A stretch of DNA of 64,000 nucleotides, taken from NCBI GenBank assembly GCA_017163975.1, contig JAFFSR010000004.1, positions 3,286,001-3,350,000 on the forward strand, read 5' to 3'. Position 1 is the stretch's first letter. Each line of letters opens with the position of its first letter. Shown here one piece after another: positions 34,110 to 43,231 of the stretch. Origin of the DNA: Anastatus disparis (Eukaryota; Arthropoda; Insecta; Hymenoptera; Eupelmidae). The notes below the pieces were generated by a model that did no database searches, was not told the DNA's origin, and saw only the letters and a list, made by a program, of their open reading frames with translations. A program made the position numbers and the translations under genes.

Positions 34110-35233
34110 TTTTAAGGGAAGTGTACCGCATGTCAGCTAAAAATAATTTAAAAAATTTTTATTGCATAAATTGATAGTATATTAGCTCTAGGATATATAT
34201 ATATGTATATTTCTAAGGGAAAAGTACGGTATAGCTACAAATAAATTGATAGTATTTTTTATTTAGTTGTAAGATTATACCAATTTATGAATAAGTCTAG
34301 TTTTGACAACTTATTAAGATTCGGTCAAAGAAGATTTGCTATAGCACGGAAAAAATTCTGAATTAGAAGAGCTCAGAACTTTTAGTCTTTAAGAGCTCAT
34401 ATCATTTTAAATCTGCCTAACTTACTTTCAATACACTTTTGAGTTCTACAGTTGCAAACTTGGAGATTTAGTAGTTATTAAAATGAAATCGTATATTTCA
34501 ATGTATTACTATTTGAAAAAGGAAGAATGTGTTGAGCTCTTTCAATTCAAAAATTTTTTTTCCATATAGATCCTTTCACTTTGTCTACCTTACTCACTCA
34601 TCATGTTTAAGTTTCAAAGGAAGTTTCTATCTTATTTTGTATCTGACATCTGAAAACCATATTAAAATTTGAACAAATTTCTCGATTGTGAATATTTATA
34701 AGAAAAAATACTTCTAATAATCTTAATTAGATTATCTCTCCTTATAGTATTAAAATATAATAGTATTAAATATATACAATAAATACAATAAGAATATAAA
34801 ATAATCTTAAAAATTTTGGGTAACAACTTATTTAGATTTGATCACAGAAGTATGTAACCGTTGAAACTTTGTATACTTTCTCATGGTGAATGACTTAGAC
34901 AATAAAGCGATCATCTAAATCTTTCATACCAATTTTGAGACTTTATTATAATATACTATAGTTTCTTCTAATATTTGTTGAATTTTATTCAAGTTAGATT
35001 CTTTGTAAGATATATTAACCGTTATATGTGATGTTATCATTTAAGATGCATGTTCAGAAATATTGTTTCCATCAATTGTATGTCTTTATTGAGTTCAATT
35101 TTCAAAGAGAATAATGAGTGTCTAATCATCACTCTCGTGTATAAGACAGAACCAATCACTTTATAATACCTTTCCAATTAAGAATATTATTTTAAAATCA
35201 AATTCTTAAAATTAGTGTAAGCATTCTCAAAAT
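34110..35233. other. Non-coding part of left arm downstream of the FLYWCH gene
   Basis: AT-rich, mirrored almost base for base at 44345-45470. I see no coding frame. It would form the 3' flank of the FLYWCH transcription unit. Confidence 0.5.
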
Positions 35234-36346
35234 TCACTCAATATAACCAGCTTCTCGTAGTTCGCTAATTATGAGGCTCATCTCCCTGTAAGTATACAGA
35301 TCTCTATTAGTTGAAGAGGTTAGAATACGAAGTCGATCAACTAAAACATTGGGATCATCCCATTCTTCAAATCCGAAATCTTCAAACATATAATTACACA
35401 TGTATTTAGAAGAAGATTCGTTACTACTAGAATGATCTGATGAAGTATCACTATTGGTATTGATAGAATTCATTTCTGCTTTATTTGATCTAGATACTGG
35501 TAAAGTTGTATTATAAGGTTTTCTTTTACGGCTTTCGAGAAATTTTTTATTCTCTTCAATATTTTCTAACTGATGATGAGAACTGAAGTTACCACCTACA
35601 CACGATTCTTCTAATCCATCATTATACTTCGCTGTAGAGAAAGATTCATTACTATTAGAATAACACGATAATGTATCACTATCAACATCGTTAGGACTTA
35701 TTTTTGCTTTTTTGCGTCTTGATGAAATGTTGCTATGAGATTTTCTTTTACAGTTCCTGAATGTATTACATTTTCTTTTCTGTTGATATTCTATTATTTC
35801 ATCATCAGAACTGGAATAATCATCTTCAAGTAATTTTGATTTAGAATACTTTCTACCATCGATTGAATCAGCATTATCACTCTTCAGAAGTTTATCATTT
35901 GTATGACTCATGTTGAAAACATTATTAGGCTGTTTTGAAATCATAGTCCTTGTTTCATTCTTTTTCTTGATAGGTGTTGAAGTATGATTATGCGCTGTAC
36001 AACTTACAAGTTTCATATCCTTGGTTATCACACGACTCGAACACTGTTTTGAATGGTAAAGTTGACATTTCCAGTAAATGTTACCATTACTCATAGCCTT
36101 CTCCTTATAAAAAAGAATATCATTCAAAAGAAGTATATCTTTTCCTCTAGAACTTTTTATAAGTTGTAAAGATGTGTTAAGTGGAGACTCATCAGTATTA
36201 TCCAAAGTAACATCAATCTCCGAATGATTTATGAATGCTGTTTTTTTCTCTTGATCTAACACTTCGCCAATATTAGAATTCAATTGATTTGGAAGTTTAG
36301 ATTTGATCGCCTCTCTTAATCTCTCCATTTCAAGAAAGTTTGACAT
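35234..36346 (-). CDS. FLYWCH-type zinc-finger protein, left-arm copy
   Basis: The 370-residue product is identical to that at 43232-44344. A FLYWCH domain spans about residues 60-120. It starts LIKSSRGKDILLLNDILFYK and shows the expected W-K-C...C...H-N-H ligands (YWKCQLYHSKQC, then CTAHNHTS). The middle (about 125-310) is Ser/Asn/Lys/Asp-rich, low complexity, with basic NLS-like stretches (KRKSH, RRKKAK). The C-terminus (about 325-370) is a separate module (DDPNVLVDRLRIL...ISELREAGYIE) also found at the end of the 37118-38005 protein. FLYWCH fingers bind DNA or protein partners, so a nuclear regulatory role is likely. TATA plus initiator lie upstream on the minus strand, mirrored at 43171-43205. 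Confidence 0.82.
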   Translation of the reverse strand: MSNFLEMERLREAIKSKLPNQLNSNIGEVLDQEKKTAFINHSEIDVTLDNTDESPLNTSLQLIKSSRGKDILLLNDILFYKEKAMSNGNIYWKCQLYHSKQCSSRVITKDMKLVSCTAHNHTSTPIKKKNETRTMISKQPNNVFNMSHTNDKLLKSDNADSIDGRKYSKSKLLEDDYSSSDDEIIEYQQKRKCNTFRNCKRKSHSNISSRRKKAKISPNDVDSDTLSCYSNSNESFSTAKYNDGLEESCVGGNFSSHHQLENIEENKKFLESRKRKPYNTTLPVSRSNKAEMNSINTNSDTSSDHSSSNESSSKYMCNYMFEDFGFEEWDDPNVLVDRLRILTSSTNRDLYTYREMSLIISELREAGYIE

Positions 36347-36541
36347 GTTGATAGCTTATGCTTATGATGCATACTGTTCCCGAAATGTAAAATCAGCTGT
36401 ATTTATAGTAAATTAGTGAGTTGTAACAGACTTTCTTTTCATAAGATGATTTGTAAGATGACAAGATAATTTTAAGATTCCAAGATGTTATAATTTGAAT
36501 ATTAATTTAGCAACTTCAATGGAGAAATTATTCAATTCAAC

Positions 36542-36975
36542 GTATTCGACAAGATTCGATGAAAATTCGATCAAGTTCGATAAACTTTCGATTAAATTCG
36601 ACAAGATTCGACAAGATTCGACGTAAATTCGACAAGATTAAACGTAAATTCGATAAGATTTGATGAAAATTCGATCAAGTTCGATAAACTTTCGATTAAA
36701 TTCGACGAAAATTCGACAAGATTCGAAAAGATTCGATGAAAATTCGACAAGATTGATAAGATTCGACAAGATTCGACGAAAATTCGACAAGATTCGATAA
36801 GATTCGACAAAATTCGACAAGATTCGATGAAAATTCGACGAAAATTCGACAAGATTCGATCAAAATTCGACAAGATTCGACGAAAATTCGACAAGATTCG
36901 ATCAAAATTCGACAAGATTCGACCAAAATTCGACAAGATTCGATGAAAAGTTCGACAAGATTCGATAAAGTTGAT
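36542..36975. repeat. 21-bp satellite array, left arm/centre junction
   Basis: About 20 degenerate copies of a 21-bp unit beginning CGACAAGATTCGA and ending AAAATT. Because 21 is a multiple of 3, long open frames of 7-residue repeats (SNFRRIL-like) arise by chance. The array is mirrored at 39520-40047. The two inverted arms end here, and sequence inside the arrays is unique. Confidence 0.9.
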
Positions 36976-37117
36976 GTGAAATTCATATAGTGTAATATAT
37001 CACCAGATGTAATAAAATTTTATTTATATAGATCTATTCCAATATAAGTAATATTCGAAGTGATAAGGAAGAATTTTTATATATAGCTTCATTCGCAACC
37101 AAGAAATTGTTCACATC

Positions 37118-38005
37118 TCAGTGTATGTAACCAGCCTCTCGTAACTTTTTAACGATGAAATAAATCTCATTAATATGACTAGGATTACCAGCAACTCTCT
37201 CAGCAACGAGTAAACGAAGCCGATCAACAAGCTCATTTGGATCATCGCAGTAGACATCAAATTTCGTATTTCTATGTGAAATTTGGTGTCGAGACAACGA
37301 TCCTCCTTCTTTCTCAGAAAATAGAGGAGCAATAATTTCTGTATATTTTTTACTTATATGTGATCGAATGGCTTCATTATTTCTATATTGTTTTTTGTGA
37401 GCATTCGTAGCTTCGAGAATATAACGATAATTCTTCATATCGTTTGAAGTTACTTGAGTTCGATCAGGATGTTTTGTGATTAGGAGCTCCATTAATCCTT
37501 GAGTTTTCGGATATCTCACATCTTTCACTTTGATAAATTGATTTTTAAAATATATGAATGAATCACCGATTATATAATCTTCACCTTCCTTACGTACACC
37601 ATAAATTTTATCAACATTGGATTGATCACTATTGAGCATAAGTATATATTTTCCGAAATCATCGGATTCCTCTCCACTGTCTGCTGTTTCAAACTCAGAA
37701 TCTGTAACATGTCGAGTAGTGCTGTTTATTGATAAATCATCATCATCATCTTCAGAGCTCGTTTCATTCAGATTATCGTCTATGATTTCTTTGCCAATTT
37801 CCGATGATTTTTGTTTTTCATGATTTATCTTTTTTAGAAACCCCAACGAGTTCATGAAGGGGATCAACAATAGGTTTAAATGTTTCACTAAATACTTTTT
37901 GTAAATTTTCTTTTCAAACTTTAATGCATCATATTTTTGCTTGATTGCTTTACGAACTTTAATGAGCTGTCGTAGTACATTTTTCTCTCGTTGAAAATCC
38001 ACCAT
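37118..38005 (-). CDS. Transposon-associated protein with GDS-IxxKN-type core and shared C-terminal module
   Basis: This 295-residue protein has four parts. The N-terminus is basic and coiled-coil-like (about 1-60). An acidic, low-complexity stretch follows (about 75-110; SSEDDDDDLSINS, DSGEESDD). A central domain at about 140-230 starts YIIGDSFIYFKNQFIKVKDV and continues KTQGLMELLITKHPD, then NYRYILEATNAHKKQY. The C-terminal module at about 250-295 is CDDPNELVDRLRLLV...KLREAGYIH. The central pattern resembles uncharacterised proteins I recall from large arthropod transposons; I cannot assign a biochemical role. TATAAATA (38059-38066) and TCATTT (38031-38036) form its promoter, and the ATG follows about 26 bases further on. 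It is single copy, in the unique centre. Confidence 0.75.
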   Translation of the reverse strand: MVDFQREKNVLRQLIKVRKAIKQKYDALKFEKKIYKKYLVKHLNLLLIPFMNSLGFLKKINHEKQKSSEIGKEIIDDNLNETSSEDDDDDLSINSTTRHVTDSEFETADSGEESDDFGKYILMLNSDQSNVDKIYGVRKEGEDYIIGDSFIYFKNQFIKVKDVRYPKTQGLMELLITKHPDRTQVTSNDMKNYRYILEATNAHKKQYRNNEAIRSHISKKYTEIIAPLFSEKEGGSLSRHQISHRNTKFDVYCDDPNELVDRLRLLVAERVAGNPSHINEIYFIVKKLREAGYIH

Positions 38006-38030
38006 GTTGCTTCTTCAATATTTAATCGAG

Positions 38031-38066
38031 AAATGATTAGTTAGCAGTAAAACAGCTATATTTATA
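38031..38066 (-). promoter_or_regulatory. Core promoter of the 295-residue gene
   Basis: On the minus strand TATAAATA (38059-38066) is followed 30 bp downstream by TCATTT (38031-38036), which fits an arthropod initiator. The spacing equals that of the other element genes. Confidence 0.6.
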
Positions 38067-38296
38067 GTCTTATTGAGGATACCTTTTAAACGTCTGCCCA
38101 CGTAATTTATGGGAGTCTATCCAATCCTACTATTGAGATGGAGAGTCAAGAAGAGAATTGCAGCGAAATCTAATGGAGGGAGAGATCAGCGCAGTAGCTA
38201 CTGCTCAACCGCTACTTAAGAGAACTCCCGAACCAGCTCGAGTCATTCCTTCAGTAGACTCTGCTAAGTAAACTTAGAATTCTTTATCAAAGAAAT

Positions 38297-38608
38297 ATGG
38301 ATCTTGATAAATTCAATGAGGCAGCTCGTGGACGCGTCCATCGTGCCATTGGGAATATATTCCCCTTGAACAAAGATCAGACTTATTATGTGAGTGAGTT
38401 TAGACCAGTTAAATGTAAGGATAAGTTTAGATTGATGGCAACTTTAGATCACAAATGGCGCATTTTTATTCCATCTCGCGCATGCAGAGCCTTACAAGAG
38501 AATAAGGAGTTTTACTTCGAGTTGCAAGAGGCCATTAAAAATTTTAAGTTGTTTGTGAAGTATTTAGATGATGATAAAGGAAAAGGTCTCGAGTTCTCCT
38601 TGGCTTAA
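38297..38608 (+). CDS. Small transposon-associated protein, 103 residues
   Basis: The protein begins MDLDKFNEAARGRVHRAIGN and contains YYVSEFRPVKCKDKFRLMAT, HKWRIFIPSRACRAL and a C-terminal LKQY-like segment (FKLFVKYLDDDKGKGLEFS). The pattern (Y.V...P...DK....L...W.IF.P.R) recalls short proteins of ~100 residues common in large insect transposons. A single-strand DNA-binding role is sometimes suspected for such proteins, but I have no direct support. It is divergent from the 295-residue gene. A TTCAGTAGAC initiator-like site lies near 38249, with no clean TATA box. Confidence 0.6.
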   Translation: MDLDKFNEAARGRVHRAIGNIFPLNKDQTYYVSEFRPVKCKDKFRLMATLDHKWRIFIPSRACRALQENKEFYFELQEAIKNFKLFVKYLDDDKGKGLEFSLA

Positions 38609-38964
38609 GCGCTTGGAAGTTAACGGAGAGGTATACGAGTCATGGGTGCACTTCCTACTTCTCGGAGTAAGAGGTTCACAAATGGCGATTCTTGGTTGTA
38701 TCTCACAGATGGGAGCGAAGGTTGGGGCTCCCATCACTTCCGATAAAAAGCAAACACATCGTGATTCACATTCATTTAATCATGGTACAGACTCCAAGTC
38801 ATACTACTCAAAATTGTTCAGAGTACACTCATTTTTCCACCTGATAAAAAGGTAAAGGATGAAGAAACAACATGGAAAGAGTACTATGAAAAATATAAAT
38901 CGCAAACGCCATCTAAAGATATAAAATATAAAGAGCTATAGAGTATTTAAGTAAGTAGATAAGA
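38609..38964 (+). pseudogene. Decayed coding sequence between the 103-residue gene and the RING remnant
   Basis: Coding-like fragments lie in shifting plus frames. One is 38568-38855. Another includes KRFTNGDSWLYLTDGSEGWG near 38670-38730. A third, IFPPDKKVKDEETTWKEYYE, runs from near 38835 to a stop at 38941. I do not recognise a family. The change of frame suggests one or two indels in a former gene of about 110 codons. Confidence 0.35.
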
Positions 38965-39223
38965 TTGGGAACTATGCTTCAAAGTCCTTCAACTGACTCC
39001 GGGACTTCCCCAAAAAAATGGAATATTCACTGCCACTTCCTCCAAAATATGCCCACTGATATTCCTACAGACGATTCTTTACATAGTAAATGTAAAGTTT
39101 GCTATAATAGAGACAGCATTTTTACCGTGTGGACATTGTTGATGTTGCTATCAATGTGCCAGTAATGTTAAACCATGCATAATCTGTAGAAGAGATATTA
39201 ACTTGAGAGTATTTTTATCTTAA
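38965..39223 (+). pseudogene. IAP-type RING finger, broken by frameshift and stop
   Basis: The first zinc pair, C-K-V-C (39091-39102), lies in one frame. A one-base frame change between 39103 and 39119 leads to FLPCGH (39119-39136). Then comes an in-frame TGA (39140-39142), C..C (39146-39157) and the last pair C-I-I-C-R (39176-39190), ending VFLS before TAA (39221-39223). Spacing C-x2-C...C-G-H-x3-C-x2-C...C-x2-C-R with terminal FLS is characteristic of the RING of inhibitor-of-apoptosis proteins and related viral RING proteins, which act as E3 ubiquitin ligases. No BIR domain is visible upstream. It is non-functional as it stands. Confidence 0.7.
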
Positions 39224-39519
39224 GCACCTCAAACAAAAAAGATTTTATTGTTTTTAGGAGGCGATGGAAGCCCTAACCAACTCTACCTGTGAGGTACAAC
39301 CGATAATCGTTACTTGTGAACCCCTTACTACAATATCTTAATATTATGCATTATCTAGATATACATTTATCCAACATTTAAATAAGTCTTCGAAAAATCA
39401 TGCTATTCTATTAGAAAATCTATAAATTTAATTGATAACTTTAGTCGACAAATTTGAACAACATGTCAGAAATCTACCCATCATCAGAGTGAAGGTAGTT
39501 GTATATTGAATTTGATCGA
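39224..39519. other. No supported gene
   Basis: AT-rich unique DNA between the RING remnant and the right satellite array. Confidence 0.4.
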
Positions 39520-40047
39520 AATATTATTGAATTTGATCAAACTTGATCGAATTTTCATCGAATCTTGATCGAATTTTCGTCGAATCTTGTCGAATTTTCG
39601 TCGAATTAAATCGAAAGTTTATCGAACTTGATCAAATTTTCATCGAATTTTCATCGAATCTTATCGAATTTTCGTCGAATCTTGTCGAATTTAATCGAAA
39701 GTTTATCGAATCTTGATCGAATTTTGATCGAATCTTGTCGAATTTTCCTCGAATCTTGTCGAATCTTATCAAATCTTGTCGAATTTTCATCGAATCTTTT
39801 CGAATCTTGTCGAATTTTCGTCGAATTTAATCGAAAGTTTATCGAACTTGATCGAATTTTCATCGAATCTTGTCGAATTTTCGTCGAATTTAATCGAAAG
39901 TTTATCGAACTTGATCGAATTTTCATCGAATCTTGTCAAATTTACGTTTAATCTTGTCGAATTTACGTCGAATCTTGTCGAATCTTGTCGAATTTAATCG
40001 AAAGTTTATCGAACTTGATCGAATTTTCATCGAATCTTGTCGAATAC
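39520..40047. repeat. 21-bp satellite array, right arm/centre junction
   Basis: This is the inverted counterpart of 36542-36975, read here as TCGAATTTTCGTCGAATCTTG-type units. It is about 100 bp longer than the left array, so the two have drifted in copy number. Confidence 0.9.
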
Positions 40048-40092
40048 GTTGAATTGAATAATTTCTCCATTGAAGTTGCTAAATTAATATTC

Positions 40093-40838
40093 TGTAACCT
40101 TCCTACCCTTTCTATTATAATCTATTATTTATTTCATTTTAAGAGGTTCTTTATACTCTCTAAAGCTCTTTGTAATATCGCGTTAAAGGATCGTTAATAG
40201 CTAGCGCACCATGCCTAGCTATTGCGGACCCTGTATTTCTTTTATTGTGAGTTATAGTCGTCTATAGCAAGAACGCCTTGCCTTGCTATAACGGACCTTA
40301 CAAATATGTTGTTAGTAATTTTTTAATAGGTTATGAATAAAGCCCGTTATTATTAAGGACCAAACGCCTTAATATTCGGGGCTTTACCCTGATTAATGGG
40401 ATAGGAAAAGGTTATCTTTGGAAAGGCTCTTTATTTAAGTATTAATTACAAAAGTAATATCTCTTGAAAGCTAATAGATACAACCAAGCAGAATCTAACG
40501 CTTAACAAATGAATACTTGCTTGTAACACGTATTAGGCCAGTCACCTTTTATGCTACGAGCAAGTATGTCTTTCTACTAAGAGAGCCGATCCAAGAGTAC
40601 CAGAGTCGCGAGCTCCTCGCACTGCTTGCTTCAGCTCTCTTAGGTCTCTCTCCCACTCTTCTATCTTAATAGAAGAGAGGGAGAGTCGCCGTATATTTTC
40701 AGCGGTACTTACACATGCAAACGCGTGTACGTATATACGCGCGCTTGCATGTTCAACCACTTTGGTCTTTTTGGGTGTTTGCGCGCGCATCTTCCAGTAT
40801 CGTACGGTTTCAGGGCCGTACATACTCGGGCGCTCACA
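40093..40838 (-). repeat. 3' LTR of the TRIM/LARD-like element
   Basis: This 746-bp copy is equal in length to 42332-43077 and apparently identical. Open frames of 89 and 96 codons inside the two LTRs are the same sequence and are not considered genes. Confidence 0.88.
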
Positions 40839-41324
40839 TAGCCCCTCAAATTAAAATGGATTTTGCTTTTTAATTGATTTAGTTCAAAGAAAAAATCTAT
40901 TTTATTTTTAATGACGCGACTTATGAAGATGCGCGTACAAACACCCAATTACGCACTTAATATTACCCTAGGTGTAGAGGATTGCCCCCCAAAATAAAAT
41001 TGATTTTTTCATCCTGTATAATAAACTTTTTAAACGAACTAAACTTTATTTTTATAATTGAATTAGTGATTTGCTATAGCTAAAGTTATTAACTTAATTT
41101 TTACTTTTTGTTTGAAACTAACTCTTAAAATTAGTATTTACGCTAAACATTAACCTAAATTTTTTATTTTATTTTATTTTATACAAATTAATTTTTTTAC
41201 TTATTTGTTGTTTTTCTTCTTGATTCTTCTATCCAATCTTCTACATCTTCTTCTTTTTCATTTCTATCTTTTTCGTCATTGAATTGTCCCCCTTTGTAAT
41301 TTTTTAAATTTATAATTTATGGTT

Positions 41325-41957
41325 CTAGAGGTGACTTTTTAATAAAATTGTTTTATATTTATTTTTTGGTCCACTATGACCATAACTCTTTTTAATTTCA
41401 CTTAATGCATCTCTTATTAATGCATAGGGTATTATGGATTTATTTAATGTTGTTTTATCTTCATTTTTGCATAACTTAGATTTTTCGTAGTTTTTAGTTA
41501 AATAACATTTTAATGCGTTTTCGAATAAATTTTTCGCACCATACTTGTAGTTATTCTTTATTCTTTCATTTGAAGAATAAAGAGGTGCTTTTTTAATGGT
41601 TTTCGTTCCATGTTTATACGTTGATACTTGAGCAGATACATTGCTAGATACTTTTTTATTTTTAGAAATTAAATCTATTGGTTTAATTTCTTGTTTTGGT
41701 GATATTATTGCACCTTTATGAATCTCATCATTGGTGAGTTCATAATTATTTTCCTCATGAAATAAATTTTCTTTATTTTCATTCGAGGTGAATGCACATG
41801 AATATGAGTCACTATCGCTCTCATGTGATTCAATATTTTTTACCTGAGTATACTCATTTGATTTGAGCTTTTGCTCAGGATTTTTTAGATTAGCATATTC
41901 ACCATCTATGTATAAAAGTATCTTTTCATGTACTCTCCTCAAAATCATGTTTAACAT
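41325..41957 (-). CDS. Unidentified 210-residue protein inside the TRIM/LARD-like element
   Basis: This is the only sizeable frame in the element's sense orientation, positioned where gag would start (about 370 bases after the primer-binding site). It is rich in Lys, Asn, Ser and Glu, with no CCHC knuckle, no capsid motif that I recognise, and no membrane segment. It could be a diverged gag or a captured fragment. Confidence 0.45.
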   Translation of the reverse strand: MLNMILRRVHEKILLYIDGEYANLKNPEQKLKSNEYTQVKNIESHESDSDSYSCAFTSNENKENLFHEENNYELTNDEIHKGAIISPKQEIKPIDLISKNKKVSSNVSAQVSTYKHGTKTIKKAPLYSSNERIKNNYKYGAKNLFENALKCYLTKNYEKSKLCKNEDKTTLNKSIIPYALIRDALSEIKKSYGHSGPKNKYKTILLKSHL

Positions 41958-42331
41958 TTCCTGAAAACCATGTTTTGTATTACTTTCTTTAATAACATTT
42001 GGAATTTTAAAGTGTACCTTTATTCTTTTTGCATTTATATGTATATTTAACCTGTTTTGTTTTTTGATTGTTTTAATTAATTTTCCCTTTTCAGGTAATA
42101 TTTTTGAATTTATAATTTTTTGTGTTTTTGGGGTATTAGCATTTGTTGCAACCTTACCCCTTATATTATTTAATTTAGGTGCAACTTTATTCAGTTTTCC
42201 TGAAGTGCATCAATTTCATCATAACATTTTTCTAAAATGTTCTTACCCACAGGAGCTTTAAGTATTTCTCTTGTGGGATTTTTCTGTTTATTTGGTAGGA
42301 AGGTTACATTGGCCCCCACGTTGGGCGCCAA

Positions 42332-43077
42332 TGTAACCTTCCTACCCTTTCTATTATAATCTATTATTTATTTCATTTTAAGAGGTTCTTTATACTCTCT
42401 AAAGCTCTTTGTAATATCGCGTTAAAGGATCGTTAATAGCTAGCGCACCATGCCTAGCTATTGCGGACCCTGTATTTCTTTTATTGTGAGTTATAGTCGT
42501 CTATAGCAAGAACGCCTTGCCTTGCTATAACGGACCTTACAAATATGTTGTTAGTAATTTTTTAATAGGTTATGAATAAAGCCCGTTATTATTAAGGACC
42601 AAACGCCTTAATATTCGGGGCTTTACCCTGATTAATGGGATAGGAAAAGGTTATCTTTGGAAAGGCTCTTTATTTAAGTATTAATTACAAAAGTAATATC
42701 TCTTGAAAGCTAATAGATACAACCAAGCAGAATCTAACGCTTAACAAATGAATACTTGCTTGTAACACGTATTAGGCCAGTCACCTTTTATGCTACGAGC
42801 AAGTATGTCTTTCTACTAAGAGAGCCGATCCAAGAGTACCAGAGTCGCGAGCTCCTCGCACTGCTTGCTTCAGCTCTCTTAGGTCTCTCTCCCACTCTTC
42901 TATCTTAATAGAAGAGAGGGAGAGTCGCCGTATATTTTCAGCGGTACTTACACATGCAAACGCGTGTACGTATATACGCGCGCTTGCATGTTCAACCACT
43001 TTGGTCTTTTTGGGTGTTTGCGCGCGCATCTTCCAGTATCGTACGGTTTCAGGGCCGTACATACTCGGGCGCTCACA
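42332..43077 (-). repeat. 5' LTR of the TRIM/LARD-like element
   Basis: This 746-bp LTR is bounded inside by the primer-binding site and outside by the ATTC target duplication. Confidence 0.88.
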
Positions 43078-43170
43078 ATTCAAATTATAACATCTTGGAA
43101 TCTTAAAATTATCTTGTCATCTTACAAATCATCTTATGAAAAGAAAGTCTTTTACAACTCACTAATTTAC

Positions 43171-43205
43171 TATAAATACAGCTGATTTTACATTTCGGGA
43201 ACAGT
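43171..43205 (+). promoter_or_regulatory. Core promoter of the right FLYWCH gene
   Basis: TATAAATA (43171-43178) is followed 31 bp downstream by the initiator-like ACAGT (43201-43205). The ATG is at 43232. The mirror copy precedes the left gene on the minus strand (about 36373-36407). Confidence 0.6.
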
Positions 43206-43231
43206 ATGCATCATAAGCATAAGCTATCAAC

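Larger units (their letters stand above)
40093..43077 (-). mobile_element. Non-autonomous LTR retrotransposon (TRIM/LARD-like), 2.99 kb
   Basis: Direct 746-bp LTRs (40093-40838 and 42332-43077) are flanked by the 4-bp duplication ATTC (40089-40092 and 43078-43081). Read on the minus strand the LTRs run TGTGAGCGCCC...GGAAGGTTACA. A primer-binding site, TGGCGCCCAACGTGGGG, starts one base inside the 5' LTR (about 42330 downward) and matches the 3' end of tRNA-Lys(CUU). A polypurine TTTGAGGGGCTA abuts the 3' LTR. The left arm at 36485-36510 is the uninterrupted target with a single ATTC. I saw no difference between the LTRs, so it is young. The interior has no pol. Confidence 0.9.

Noticed and set aside
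36592..39997. Several long frames encoding SNFRRIL-like heptad repeats
   Set aside because: They arise because the satellite unit is 21 bp with few stops. They occur in several frames on both sides, so they are not evidence of a protein.
36542..40047. Possible CRISPR-like or minisatellite defence array
   Set aside because: Units are contiguous and degenerate, with no unique spacers, and the context is a eukaryotic transposon.
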